Shown: piece after piece, positions 1 through 12,007 of the stretch | Layout of the letters: every line of letters begins with the position of its first letter | How positions within the stretch are numbered: the first letter of the stretch is position 1 | Origin: Phoma sp. XZ068 | Lineage: Eukaryota; Ascomycota; Dothideomycetes; Pleosporales; Didymellaceae | NCBI GenBank assembly: GCA_004835665.1 | Contig: RBKR01000021.1 | Coordinates: 930,001 to 994,000 of the forward strand | Direction: 5' to 3' | DNA length: 64,000 bases | Notes under the pieces: model-generated | Databases searched by the model: none | The model's input: the letters and a program-made list of their open reading frames with translations, nothing else | What the model was told of the DNA's origin: nothing | Position numbers and translations under genes: made by a program

Positions 1-353
1 TGTACTTGCATTGTCGCACCGTCTGAGGAAGACCCTTCTTACGGCCACTAACAGAAAATTGCGAGCTCACATTCACCTCCACAGACTACCGTTTCCCGAT
101 TTCTGTTTCCTGAAAGCTGTTTCCTAGCTCCCGTCCCGTCTCCCAGTTTCTGTCTTCCGTCTCCTCCTTGTCACTTCATTTCTGGAAACAGCTTTCGGAC
201 ATCTGACTGCTCTGACATAAATACGCGCACTTTCCCACATTTCTTCCTACTCACCATAAACCCAACTGCCTGCAAAGATCACGGTACTTACACCCACAGC
301 CACACTCTTTCACGCATTGAAAAGCATCCGACCCATTCCTAGTCACATCAAAG
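1..353. other. upstream region of the CCCH gene
   Basis: No open frame of note. The last 200 bases are pyrimidine-rich and end directly before the ATG at 354, as expected for a promoter and 5' leader. I see no repeat or RNA gene. Confidence 0.5.
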
Positions 354-2158
354 ATGGCTCCAGCTTCATTCCTTCCTGGCCTAGGCCACACCCCTGCCCC
401 AGCTTCCAATGTCGTGACGCGACCCAGCACGGTAGACCCTGAGCAATCGACCCTGTAGCAGCGCTATGCGCTGCTACAGCAGTACGACAAGGACAAAAAC
501 GACTTCATAGGTGTTAGTGCGAACGATCCTCCGGTCGCACTATAACTAACCGCTACAGGAACTGCTTACGCGCTACGAGTATCTAAGCCAGCAATACCAG
601 GCTCTAGTCTCTCATAGTAGGCGCGATGTCGAAGGCGAAGCCGCTTGGCAGACTGAGAGGCCTGTGTACGAGAAAATTGTCCAGCAGTATCAGCGAGCTC
701 TGGTAAGTGCTCATGGAACTCCAAATGTAGTCATATTGCGTGTGAACACTTTTGCTTATCTCCCCAGTCTGAGAACCCTTTCGTCGTGGTCCTGATCGAC
801 GGTGATGGCATGATTGTAAGTCTTACCCTCTTCTACAAATATTGCATGATGTTAACGCAGTCAGTTTCGTGAAGAATACGTTCGCGCCGGGGAGGCTGGT
901 GGTCGCCGTGCTGCCTCGCAACTCGACACCGCCGTACGTAAATGGATCGAACACGAGGCAAAAGACGTCCCTCTCACCTCGCGCGTGATGTGTCGAATCT
1001 ATGCCAATGTCCGTGGCCTTGGAGACGTGTTGGTGAGGACCGGTGCAATCAATGACATTCTAGTCTTTGAGGAATTCGTGCGTGGCTTTACTCGGGCAAA
1101 GACTATGTTCGACTTCATCGATGTCGGTGCAGGGAAAGATCGTGCAGACGACAAGATTATTGGTGCGTGGCAATAGTCGCTAGGCAGGTGACATGAAACT
1201 GACCTGAACAACAGAGAACTTTAAGATTTTTTCACAGGACTACCACTGTCGCCGACTTCTCCTTGGTTGTTCGCACGATAACGGCTACGCACGTGTGCTG
1301 GAGGAGTGCTCGGACAAGACAGAGATCGTTAGCAAGGTCGTCTTGCTCGAAGGTGTGCCCTTTGAGAAAGAGTTGCTACCACTCCCTTACAGCACAACGA
1401 AGTTTCCCGGTATTTTCCGAGACTCTAAGCTCATGGCTTGGGGTAACAATGCCTCGATCCCTGCAAGGCAACGCTATGTATCCAGCACCGGTTCCCCAGA
1501 ACCACCTCAGAAAGTCTACGACATCTCGACTGGGCTTCCCGCTCGCTTCCCGGCACCCCCGCCACAAGTGATGGATAGTCCCATTCCGGTCAGGGCCACA
1601 GCTGCGGGCTTGCCGCGCACACCTTCCTCGTCCACGATAGCATCTGACGGATCCATCACTAATAAGCCTGCTCCAGTCATGAATAGCTGGGCAGCAAAGG
1701 CAGCTGCTCCGGCTCCCCCACTGTCAGAATCACCAGCATACGAGCCAGCTGACCGTAACGAGGTCATTGCTCGGAACCGAGCTGGACAGCGCATCGATCC
1801 ACCTTGCAAAGACTACGATAAGACTGAAGTCGACCGCGTCAAGAAGCTCAAGCTGTGTAACGTTCACTTCTTAAGGCAAGAGTGCCCATACGATACACAG
1901 TGTACCCACAGGCACGATTACAATCCGAAGGCTTTTGAACTTTCTTTCCTTCGCCTCGTCGCGCGCATGTCGCCATGTCAAAATGGTAGTCGCTGTCAGG
2001 ACGTCAAGTGTATTTTTGGTCACCGCTGTGCTGCCCCGCTGAGCAAGACAAAGGCCCCTAAAGGATCCAAGTCTTGTATGTTCGCCAACACCTGCAAGTT
2101 CCCGATTGAACTGCATGATATAGATACTACGGTCGTCAAGACGGTTGTGGTTCGTTAA
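354..2158 (+). CDS. tandem CCCH zinc-finger protein with NYN/PIN-like domain; in-frame amber codon 35
   Basis: Five exons fit in phase: 354-512, 559-702, 768-815, 865-1162 and 1215-2158 (530 codons plus stop). An N-terminal coiled-coil-like region is followed by a domain opening VVVLIDGDGMI, typical of a fungal NYN/PIN-like domain (DUF7923 type), with later motifs FREEYVRAGEAGG and LLLGCSHDNGYAR. The C-terminus carries CCCH fingers: C-x8-C-x5-C-x3-H in KLCNVHFLRQECPYDTQC, a second around SPCQNGSRCQDVKC and a degenerate third. Such proteins are expected to bind RNA; the role is not known. Oddity: codon 35 is TAG (456-458) although the frame stays open and family-like on both sides. CAG to TAG would be a single C-to-T change. 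The gene may be a young pseudogene, use readthrough, start downstream, or contain a sequence error. Confidence 0.75.
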
Positions 2159-2863
2159 CTGCTGTCGTAAGTGTACACTTTGAAGGTTACAAAATTTGGA
2201 CAGCAATGCTCACGACCCCAAAGTTTAATATGGCTCCAAGGGTTCTTGCATGAGGCCCACAGGTATGGCAATATTAAGATGTTTCAACTGTCAAGACCTG
2301 AAGACCTTGCGAGGTCATAGGTGTGCCCAGATTCATATCAGAGTCATTAAGCACTTCCCAAATACGCAAATTATTACTTTAAGAAATCCAGGTATCGCTG
2401 TTATGCTAGCACCATTGTGCTTTGCACTCCAACCTAGACTGGCATAAGCTGGCAAATGAAGCTCTTTACAGCGCACAGCTACCCCACAATCCTGAGTTAA
2501 CCTCTCAAGCAAAGATGAGGTAGGTTGGTAAGGCTAGCTCTAGTAACAGCTGGTGGTGGTGAGCTGAGCCCCGCACGGACATGGGTGCATGGTGGCGCAG
2601 GCGTCCCTCAACCTGCCCTGAACTTGGGTGCCTCTTTCTCTAACAATACAATACCCTTTTACATCATTACAGCGTACCATATTAACACTCGAGCTATTCA
2701 CCGGATCCCATTCAAAAGCTAGATTCTGATCTTCACCAGCTTGACGGATTTACAGTGCCCATTTCCACAAGGCTGACGTACAGTCTGCCAGGCGGAATAT
2801 TTCCACTCCAGCGACCTGTCCCTCATCTATACTCCTCCTACCTACGTATCTAGTTAGCAAATC
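2159..2863. other. intergenic, no gene seen
   Basis: Short frames only, with no family resemblance. It holds the 3' end of the CCCH gene and the promoter of the next gene on the same strand. Confidence 0.5.
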
Positions 2864-5800
2864 ATGTCAGGTCAATCGCCAATAGGAGCTGGGCAAGTTG
2901 GAGGAACAAACGCAATGGCGGGCCAGGCTCCCGGTCGCCGACATGGAAATGACGACGATCCACCATATCTCTATCATGGAACCCAAGCCGGTAAGTTGTA
3001 GATCATGATTACTTCGTAATGCGCGACTAGATCACTCATGAATGCTAGGGCAACCATTCGATCCTAATGCCCGGTATGCAGGGAGCTTCTCAGCCTTGCC
3101 GCTATCTCAACCGTCTGGTTGGGCGCCATACGAGGCTTCCGCGAATTATTTCGGTGGCTACTTCCCTACTCCGCCACAGTTCCATGGCATGACACATCCT
3201 GGATATGCGTATCCTCCTCCGTACACGGTGTTTCCTCCCTTGTCTTCCCCTTACCCCCATCCTCCTAGTGAAATGCCGGGTATGCCACCGATGCCTTACC
3301 ATACGTCTCCCACAGGAGGACAACCTCAACGATTCTTACCAAGTTCCAAAGACACCCTGCCTCAGGTATCATTCCAAGATAGTTCTCCCCATACCAAACC
3401 CCCTCCTTCTACTCCACTGCCGCCTGATGCTTCGAGTGATGATGCTATATTTGAAGCCATGGGGAAAGCGGACGACGAGGAAATGGTGAAATCAGGAGCT
3501 AGGAGTGCTGCGATCGCCAGGAGCGCTGCACTGCGTGACAGACTTGAGCAACATGCGAAGCGGATTGCACGGCAAGATACTCAATCTGCAAAGGAGGAAG
3601 CAGACCGGAAAGCTGCTATTAACGCCGTTGTAGCCAAACTTGAAAAGAGAAAAGAAGGAGAATCGCCAGCTAAATTTGAGAAGCCTATCCTAGCCCAGAA
3701 GGAGGGACAGCTCAAGCGAGGATCCCAGGAGAAGGAACAGCGCAAGCAAGCAGCGGCGACAGAAGCAGGTGGCAAGATAGTAGCTGGAGCACCACAGCTT
3801 CCTATCAATTTCCAAGATGCTATCGGCCGCAAGTTCAGATTTCCGTGGAATCTATGTAACACATGGACGGTATGTCAAACTCGCTTAAGTACCAACACCG
3901 CTCTGACCGCTGTAGAGTATGGAAGCACTCATCAAACAGGCCTTCATCCACGTTGAAGTCGTAGGTCCCCACGTGCAACAAGGCCGCTACGACCTTCTTA
4001 GCCCGGATGGCGACATCATCTTGCCCCAGGTTTGGGAGACGATGGTGAACCCTGGTTGGGAAATCACCATGCGTATGTGGCCGATGCCTGAACGCGACCC
4101 GCTTGCATCACGTGTAACCCTTCCTCCACCTGCTAAGGACCGCATTCACTTTGGAGACTTTGTTACCCCTCTTCCACCACCTACAGATGCGAAGCGAAAA
4201 CCACAGCATAAAAAACCACATAGTACATTCTTCGCGTGGGCCGCTGCTGGTAAGAGAAGCACTAAGACTTCCCGCTCTAAAAACACATCGCAAGGCACCA
4301 ACACTAAATCCGTCGAAAATATTCGTTCGATAAGCCCGACCGGGAAATCTTCAATAAGCGAGAGCTCCCAGGGTCGGACCAAGCCACCAGCAAAGGTTGA
4401 GAGCTCCTTGAGCACAGCTCGTGGACTGCAACAACTTTCCCCGTCTGATACCAGGCATTCAAGTTCGCGTAAAGAATATCAAAGTGGTGTAGAAAACCGC
4501 TCCGGTGATGATGGTGTAGAAAAACACTCTGGCGATAATCTCAGACATGAACGACCCCAATCGTCAACACCAAATACATCGCACGCTAACGTTCGCGTGA
4601 AGCGTTCTAATCCTGAATATCTTAAGGACCATGATGCGTCTTCAGGAAGGAAAGTGTCGTTCAATCCCCCTCTCGATGCCAAGTCCTACATTGAAGCTTC
4701 CTCTCAACAGCCCGCCACAGCGCCTGGTAGTCTCGACACAAGCGCGCGGATACCACTGCTTGAAGAGAATCTGACCGTGCCATTTGACGATTCTCAAAAC
4801 AGGGACCCAATCTCACACTCGACGTGGGCAAGTTCAGAAAAAAAGTGTAGTCTTGATGAGCCGAACACTGTTGCTCCCCCACAACCAAGTGCCAAAGAAG
4901 AAGACTCTGAATTCTTGTTCGGAGACTCGGACGGTCGGAGCTCGATACCTGTAGTAGACACCGACACCACTATAGACAAGAAAGGGAAGGGGAAACGTCG
5001 CGGTCGCACCAGGGATTCGAGACTGAATCGCGTTGCGGAAAGATCTCCTGCTCCGATCAACGAAGTGCTGGACCTGACCAGCGATACATCTTCAGCTACT
5101 AAATCCCAAGCACTTGTGGATACTAGTGTGGAACAGAGTTGTCGTTGCAAACCACACGAGAGACATTGGGCTGTTGGTGCATATGATGATCACGTCCATT
5201 TGCAAAGACAGCTTCCAGACGAATGGCGATGGGATTTGCAATATCAATCTGCGCTGAGAAGCTGGACATGCACGCCCCTCGAACAGAACGAGCCGCCTCA
5301 TTTTCCGCTCACCATTGCCGGCGCGCCAGTTGTGCTGCCAGTGGAGCATCAGTGGCCCCCAGTTGGAGGATTGAATCCGCCACCAGATCCAAGGCTTTCA
5401 ACACCGATCAATTGTCGAGCACATCTTACCACGGAGGTTGTTCGAGACATACTAATAACCTTCGAAGGCAGTGTCGGCTTCTATGTTTTGATAAATGGTT
5501 TGCTACAGATCATCGTCCCCGAAGATTTCGATACAGTGTGGGCGTCCTCCCACCTTCCCCACCGCTTTGGCGGGCTGAAAGTCTCTTACATTGACCAAAG
5601 TCTTGAGCCTACAGCACTGCCTACAAAGACAGCTACTATGAAGACAAGACCATCTCTAGGATCACCAGGAGCAGGTATGACGAACTTGTTCTGGCCATCA
5701 CAATCTGCATCGACGACAACAGCGATAACAGCACCTGGTTTGGAGTTGAATGATTTTATCGAAGCCAAGGGAAAATCTTCTCACAGGGAAAAGTACACTG

Positions 5801-6647
5801 GACGGATCGGCTTGCGAGTAGCAAAAGCAGACACTCAATATCTGATCATGTCGTCACATGTGATCACCGAGGCAATACTAGCCAGATCATTCTTCGGCCG
5901 GGGCCGCGCACACGTAGAGCGTCTGAAGGAGGACTGGAACGAACACGCCGACATCTGGGCTGGCAATGAGAAAGTGAGTCTACCAAACCATGCTGATGAC
6001 AAGAGAGGAACTAAAACGGCGCATAGATTGGTGCGATCGAAAAAACATTTGACACTGAAGCCAATATCTATCCAAATGGCTTTATACATGATTGTACACT
6101 CATGAAGCCAACCAACCCTGCTTCGATCCAAGGCGTGAAGTCACCAATAGATGGGCTGGGATGGCTCAACCGCGACGCCTGGTCAGCTCTTCGACAGCAA
6201 ACATCAGCCGTGAGGATACTGGGGCCTACAGAAACAAACCGAGATGCAAAGACTTTGAAATGTAGTCTCTGCTCGGACGTACTCGTTGTAGGCGAGGGCA
6301 TATTCCTGAACCAGACAACCGCAGTAGGCGCGAAATCTTTAAAAAGCCACGATAAGTCAACATGGACGAACTTGGTCTCGCGCGCAGTGCTTTATCGGGT
6401 GAATCCAGACTTCGATCCTCCAAATGGCTACAGTGGTATTGCACTATACGCCAACGGCAAAAGAGAAGACGGCACTGAAGGTCCCGGAGTTGTTGGCTTC
6501 CAAAGCTTTGTCCAGCGGAGTGGCCAGGTGCAGAATTTCGACATGGAAGGACGCGCCTTGGAACAGAGGCTCGGCAAAGGAAGAATTGCATTCTACGGGG
6601 CGTTTCAAGTGCCTGAAGAGCTTCGTAGGGACTATACAATCGCATAG
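2864..6647 (+). CDS. fungal ubiquitin-like-domain protein with chymotrypsin-like C-terminal region
   Basis: Four exons fit in phase: 2864-2990, 3049-3869, 3916-5973 and 6027-6647 (1208 aa). Residues 1-130 are Pro/Tyr/Gly-rich and disordered. A Lys/Glu-rich helix follows. Residues about 293-375 match the fungal ubiquitin-like domain seen in many ascomycete hypothetical proteins (FQDAIGRKFRFPW, then YDLLSPDGDIILPQVWETM). The middle is long and low in complexity. The last 270 residues look like a chymotrypsin-type protease fold: SSHVITEA (His964), FIHDCTLMK (Asp1024) and NGYSGIALY (Ser1138, GxSG) have the order and spacing of a catalytic triad. The ubiquitin-like call is by family resemblance; the protease assignment is inference from three motifs. 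Its stop lies only 5 bases from the stop of the convergent gene. Confidence 0.8.
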
Positions 6648-6652
6648 GGCGA

Positions 6653-8125
6653 TCACTTGAAAGACCCAGCGACTTGTGCGATACCCAGCAGAACTTGTAC
6701 AATGGTGAGGAATACAACAACAGTTGCAAACCTATGGTTGGTCAGCACGGATCGATAGTAAATTGCAGCGTACCTACAGGAACGTCCAGAACTGCATCGT
6801 GTCCCTTCGATCACGGAACAGTACCCACAGACTCCAAGGTCTTGACGTCTGAAGATGTTGCTCCAACCGAGTGATTCGCATCCAGAGATGTGGAAAGTCA
6901 TCTGGAGTCCAGTCATACTGCGCATGGTTTTCCGACAGCTCCACAATCACTGGATCAAACTCGCTAGGAACAATGTCTTTGCCGTGCTTCCATTTCCTTG
7001 TACTTGCACCGGCACCTCGCATACAATCTACAATGCACTTGCGGCGGTAACGATATGCAGAGCATGACCAACACCAGCATATTTTTCGAATACCAAAGAA
7101 GGAACCAAGCCTCATGTGTAGTGAAATATCGTGCCACGCATTGAAAAGCATTGCGTAAGACTCCTGTATCTCTTGGGCTATTTCCGGTGAGATTCCAATG
7201 CACTTGGAAGTTGTAGCGCCGAAGGCGCATGGCAATGAAAAAAGTTCCAGAGTGTGTCGCCCACCAGACTTTGTAAGCAGCATATGTCGAGAGACGTTTT
7301 GCGTCCAGGTAACTTGCACAGCGCTGAGTACATTTAGTGTGAATGCGTTAAGTCGGGTAGCTTTGATTGAGAGAGCCTCGTGAGCATCGATATCTTCGTA
7401 CAGTTGGTAGTGGTAGGACGCTAGCAAATGGTGATTTAGCCGTCTGTATCTGTTGCGCTAAGCCATTGCAATCACTTACCAGAATGAGCACCGAATGCCT
7501 GAGGAAATATGCTTTGCAGTGACATATTCATTGGGCTAGTAGGCGGGCTCGATGAATTGGAAAGCAGCAGCATCAGCTTTGATGCAGCATCGTGTCCAAA
7601 CTCTTGTCTACGATCCCATCGACCACCAGGCAATAGTTCGCAACCTTTAATCAAATCGGTGACACCTTTCCCATATGGTTCAGGCATAGAAACCGTGCTA
7701 TCCGCGCATATTTTGTAAGCAGCTACAACCTTGCGGTACTGATTCCGCCGCTGCACAAAAGAGCTCAGCATCGTCGCCCACGTGCCCAGAATATACATCA
7801 CAGTATCTTCGACGTGCTCCACTCTTGTCGGCTGGCCGACGCTCGTATCCTTGAACATGTTACGGGACCCTGACGCAGCCAGCGTGTCAATCAGGCCTTG
7901 TATAGTGTCGCCTCCTCTTAACGCGTTGACATTGCCATTGAAATGGTCGATCACTTCAATGAAAAGCTCAAGCCACTCCTCGAAGGTTCCACTGCTAACA
8001 TGCCGCTTGTATATGTAGGTCAAATACGGTTCGGCGGTCGCGTTCGCGGGGTAATCGTTGTAGCCCAGAGCATGAGCGAGCCTGATTCGTAAATCTTGAG
8101 ACGAGGATGCTGTGCTAAGCGACAT
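6653..8125 (-). CDS. helical fungal protein with C-terminal membrane anchor, DRR-xxxQFWTF family
   Basis: Three exons on the minus strand fit in phase: 8125-7480, 7420-6778 and 6731-6653 (455 aa). The third exon is only 79 nt and encodes a hydrophobic helix (FATVVVFLTIVQVLLGIAQV) just before the stop, so the protein is probably tail-anchored. Before the anchor is LWVLFRDRRDTMQFWTF, the same arrangement as WWYDRRNGVQWYTFW before the anchor of the 49555-50640 protein. The middle motif VTWTQNVSRHMLL also recalls fungal hypothetical proteins with WTDNLxxHLxL. The two are probably distant members of one fungal superfamily with no assigned function. It converges on the ubiquitin-like/protease-like gene with 5 bases between stop codons, so the transcripts must overlap. 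Confidence 0.75.
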
Positions 8126-8639
8126 TATATTTCAAGATAATCGCGACCAGATTAGTCGGGAGGTCAGTATAAGTAGACAGATCAAAAAACATTGCGCTGG
8201 CAGAACTCGAGAGGCCGCCATCTTCACGCGCCTACAAGGCTGAGGGCTGTGCTGCAAGTTGAGCACCTGCAGCTGAGGAGGCGCAAGGTTCGAGGTCAAG
8301 TCAGCGAACGAATCGGGATTCCGGGGTAAACAGAGGAAACTCCGAGTACCGACGCGGCTCGGATCTGATAACAACGATTCGATCTGATAAGCACTTGGCC
8401 GTATCAAGCAACAGCTTCTCGAATAGGATAATCAAAATGTTGTATTGCCAGCAGCTTTGTCTTCTATTCGTTTAAAGATCGTTTCAAGTTTTAGGCAGCC
8501 ACGCTAAAGATCATACAAACGGCAGATTCTGCGCCATCTATTGTCCAAATTGCAGCGGCCAGACTCACACTCAGGTATAAAGACTGGACAATCCTCGTCA
8601 AGTGTTTAGACACGACCTTTTAGTACTTCTACTTCTCAA
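8126..8639. promoter_or_regulatory. divergent promoter region with a TATA-like box for the MFS gene
   Basis: This region separates the minus-strand anchored-protein gene from the MFS gene. A TATA-like box, GGTATAAAGA at about 8574-8583, lies some 60 bases before the MFS start codon on the plus strand. No other feature was seen. Confidence 0.4.
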
Positions 8640-10233
8640 ATGTCTTTCAATCAAAAGCGGGATGTCAAATCTGATATCTTCATACCTCCTGCACCGGACG
8701 TCGAGCTAGCCACTCTCCCAGCCGAAGCACAAACATCGCCACCATCACAAGGACCCTGCAACCCTTCCAAGATCTCGGATCCTTTTTTCGTAGCCTTTTC
8801 CACTCCCGATCCTACCAATCCTAAAGACTGGCCCACACGCCTCAAATGGACCGTAACAGATATCCTCAGTGCCACCGGCTTCAACAGGATTATGGTGTCC
8901 ACCATCATGGCGCCTGCACTCTCCACCATCGCCCTCGAATTGCACATGTCACACATTGAGTCTGTCATGGCTCTGACCATATATCTACTCGCAACTGCCT
9001 TTGGGCCCTTAGTCATTGGTCCGTTGAGCGAGGTGTACGGCCGGCAGAAGATCCTACATGCGAGTAACGTTTGGTTTTTGGTGTGGAATGTAGTTTGTGG
9101 TTTTGCGAATACGAAAGAGGTGCTTATTGCTGCAAGATTCCTGGCCGGATTTGGTGCAAGCAGTATCTATGCGTTGGCTGGAGGTGTGTTGGGTGATGTT
9201 TGGAGGCCAGAGCAAAGGGGTAGAAGTTTGGGAGTCTACCTGCTAATACCCCTTTTGGGGGCTGCCGTTGGTGAGTAATTTGCATCAACAGCTGAGATAT
9301 GAAATAGAGCTGACGACTATAGGGCCAATCATTGGCGGCTTCATGGCTGGCAGGACCACCTGGCGTTGGATGTTCTGGTCGACTTCGATCTTTCAAGCTG
9401 TCATGATCGTAGTGTCATTCACTGCGTTCAAAGAGACGTATGCGCCAGTGATCCTGGCTCAACGCGCTAAACAGCTACGCAAGAGTACTGGAGATGATCG
9501 ATACTATACCGAAAACGAGAGGATGAGCGATGGCAAGTCGATTATCTCAATCTTGAGCAGAGCGCTGACCCGCCCACTTCGACTGCTTCTTTTCCACCCA
9601 ATTATCATCATTTCCAGTATCAATATGGCTTTCGACTACGGAATCCTGTACATCGTCCTGAGTAGCTTTGCCGAGCTCTGGACTAATTATTACCACGTAT
9701 CGGTCGAGATGAGCGGGTTGCACTACATTGCGGTTGCACTAGGCGAGCTGGTAGGTGCCGTGGTCGGAGCACCCCTGATAGACCGCTATTATCGATGGAA
9801 AAAAGCACAGCATCCGGATGGCGATCTGGCGCCGGAATACCGGCTTCCCGTCATCCTCCCTGGCGCACTGCTCGCGCCAGTGGGCCTGTTCATCTACGGC
9901 TGGACGGCAGAGCACCGAGTCCATTGGATTGCAGTTGACATCGGTGTTTTCATTGCCATGCTCGGGTCGCAAATATCGGGCATGGCGTGGCAAGCATACA
10001 TCATGGATGCTTATTCGGATCATACAAGCAGCGCAAGGGCTGCAACGCAGTTTGCAGCGAGTCTGACTGCCTTTCTGTTCCCGCTCTTTGTACCTACGAT
10101 GTACAGCGCCATGGGTTACGGATGGGGTAACACCACGATGGCATTTGCTTCATTAGTCTTTGCAGTCCCAGGTCCGATCGCCTTATGGTATTACGGTGCA
10201 AGATTAAGGGCTCGCGCAAGGTCGACTTACTGA
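8640..10233 (+). CDS. MFS drug:H+ antiporter-type transporter (DHA1)
   Basis: Two exons, 8640-9270 and 9323-10233, with a 52-nt phase-1 intron; 513 aa. The protein has a hydrophilic N-terminus, the DPTNPKDWP motif typical before helix 1 of fungal multidrug exporters, and GPLSEVYGRQKI, the MFS motif A loop between helices 2 and 3. About twelve hydrophobic helices can be seen, with a long central loop rich in charged residues. The family exports toxicants or secondary metabolites at the plasma membrane; the substrate cannot be told. No biosynthetic cluster accompanies it, although a peroxygenase and secreted enzymes follow within 10 kb. Confidence 0.9.
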
Positions 10234-11100
10234 TGTCGAGCAAGGATATCAGTCTGTTGCATGCTGTCCGGCTTCGTCAGAAATGGTCATTGTACTATAC
10301 GAATAGGACGGCTGATTTGCAAAAGCACAAATCGATCCGCTGCATCCGCGTAAGGTTGGGGTATGGGGGTTGTATTAAGGGTAGAGAAAGGCCTCAGAGT
10401 GGCTGTGATGAACCAATTGTCTCCACAATGTTGTCAGCGTGAATTAAAAGCAATAAGATCTTCGTCTTTAATCTTCTGAATGAAACAGCGATGCACTCTA
10501 GGGCCAATCGCAAAGTTGACATTTGACATGTAGAGTATACGAGTGCGAGTGCGAGTTGAGTCGCTCTCGCAAAAGCGGGTACATCATCCCCTCTTGACAC
10601 TAGCTCCACCGTCGTAAACGTACTCGGCTAGCTTCCATATACGACGAGTGCTCCAATCTCCCTTCTGACGTTGCACCTGCAATCTACCAACCCCATCTGC
10701 GCCCCAAGCTCGTACGTCAGCCAGCAATAGCGGTTTCTCCATTGGCTGCAATTGAGTGGGAAACAGAAGCTTTGAGGCGCTGGAAACTTTCGGTCCGCCG
10801 ATCGACATGATATCTTCCGAGATGGTGTGGCCGCAGGAGTGCTGCCTCTAGGATGTCAGGAAGACCAAGACACCGGTAGTAAGGTTTGTTTACTGAGAGG
10901 CTGGGATGGCAGTGTTACGCGTATATTGTACGGACGAGTGCGGAGGGCTTGGTGACAAGTCAAGAATGAATAAGAAGGCATGTAAGTTCTTTGTGTTTGA
11001 AAGACATCCAACTCACACGGCTTTTTCAATCTCAATCCTACTCCTCCTTGCTCTTGTCTTCTGCTGGTATTCGTTATCTCTTCTGAATATTCCTCGCATC
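10234..11100. other. intergenic, small uncertain ORF
   Basis: The only item of note is a 74-codon minus-strand frame at 10808-10584 starting MSIGGPKVSSASKLL and containing VRAWGADGVGRLQVQR. It could be a small gene or part of one, but nothing confirms it. The rest looks non-coding. Confidence 0.3.
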
Positions 11101-12007
11101 ATGAGGCAGAACGTACTCCTCCTCGCAGCAACTGCCTCGCTCGTATCTGGCAGGCCTCAATATGGCACACCCAACCCACACGAATGGATTCCAGGTGGCA
11201 CTGGTGACTGTAGGCTCTCTGTAACTATACTTTCGATCCAGTACTAACGATAGTCCAGTCCGCGGTCCCTGCCCCATGCTCAACACGCTCACAAACCACG
11301 GCTTTCTCCCTCGCGACGGCCGCAACTTCACCAAAGCCAACGTCGTCAAGGGCCTGGGTGACGGTTTGAATTTCGACTCCACTCTCGCCGGTATCATGTG
11401 GGAACAAGCCATCATCGCCAACCCCGAGCCGAACGCTACATTCTTCACCCTCGATCAGCTCAACGTGCACAACTTGCTTGAGCACGATGCTAGCCTGTCT
11501 CGCAAAGATGCAGCATTTGGCAACAATCACGTCTTCAACCAGAAGGTGTTTGATACAAGTAAGGCGTGGTGGACCGATGAGACTGTGACGGCGAAGCAGT
11601 TAGCGCATAGCAAGATCTATCGTCAGTTGGTCAGCCGAGCCTCGAATGACAATTACACGTTCAGTGCGTCAACAGAGGAGTTCAGCTTAGGAGAAGTTGC
11701 TGCGCCGATTATTGCATTTGGAGATACCAACGCCGGGACTGTACCGAGAGAGTTGGTGGTGTACTTCTTTGGTGAGTTCTAACCTTGATACGGTATTGCA
11801 CGGCTGATACAGTTTGCTGACGCATCGACAGAGAACGAGCGCCTGCCAGAAGAGCTTGGCTGGTCGAAGAAGAACAATTCGATCACCTTAGAGGTTATTC
11901 TAGGAACGACAGCTATTGTTCGTAATGCGACGAGTCTGTTGACTGGGAGTGTGGCTGCACCTGCCGACCCGCATAAGCGCAGGGATCTGCACAGTGGTCT
12001 GTTCTGA
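11101..12007 (+). CDS. secreted heme-thiolate peroxidase/peroxygenase (chloroperoxidase family)
   Basis: Three exons fit in phase: 11101-11209, 11259-11771 and 11832-12007 (265 aa). The first intron has a clear ACTAAC branch site. Residues 1-17 form a signal peptide (MRQNVLLLAATASLVSG). The proximal heme-ligand motif RGPCPMLN places Cys41 as thiolate ligand, and the distal EHD triplet is at residues 111-113 (LLEHDASL), the arrangement of chloroperoxidase-type short peroxygenases rather than the EGD form. Several N-glycosylation sequons are present. The family uses H2O2 to halogenate or oxygenate small organic substrates outside the cell. Length matches the short family. Confidence 0.93.
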
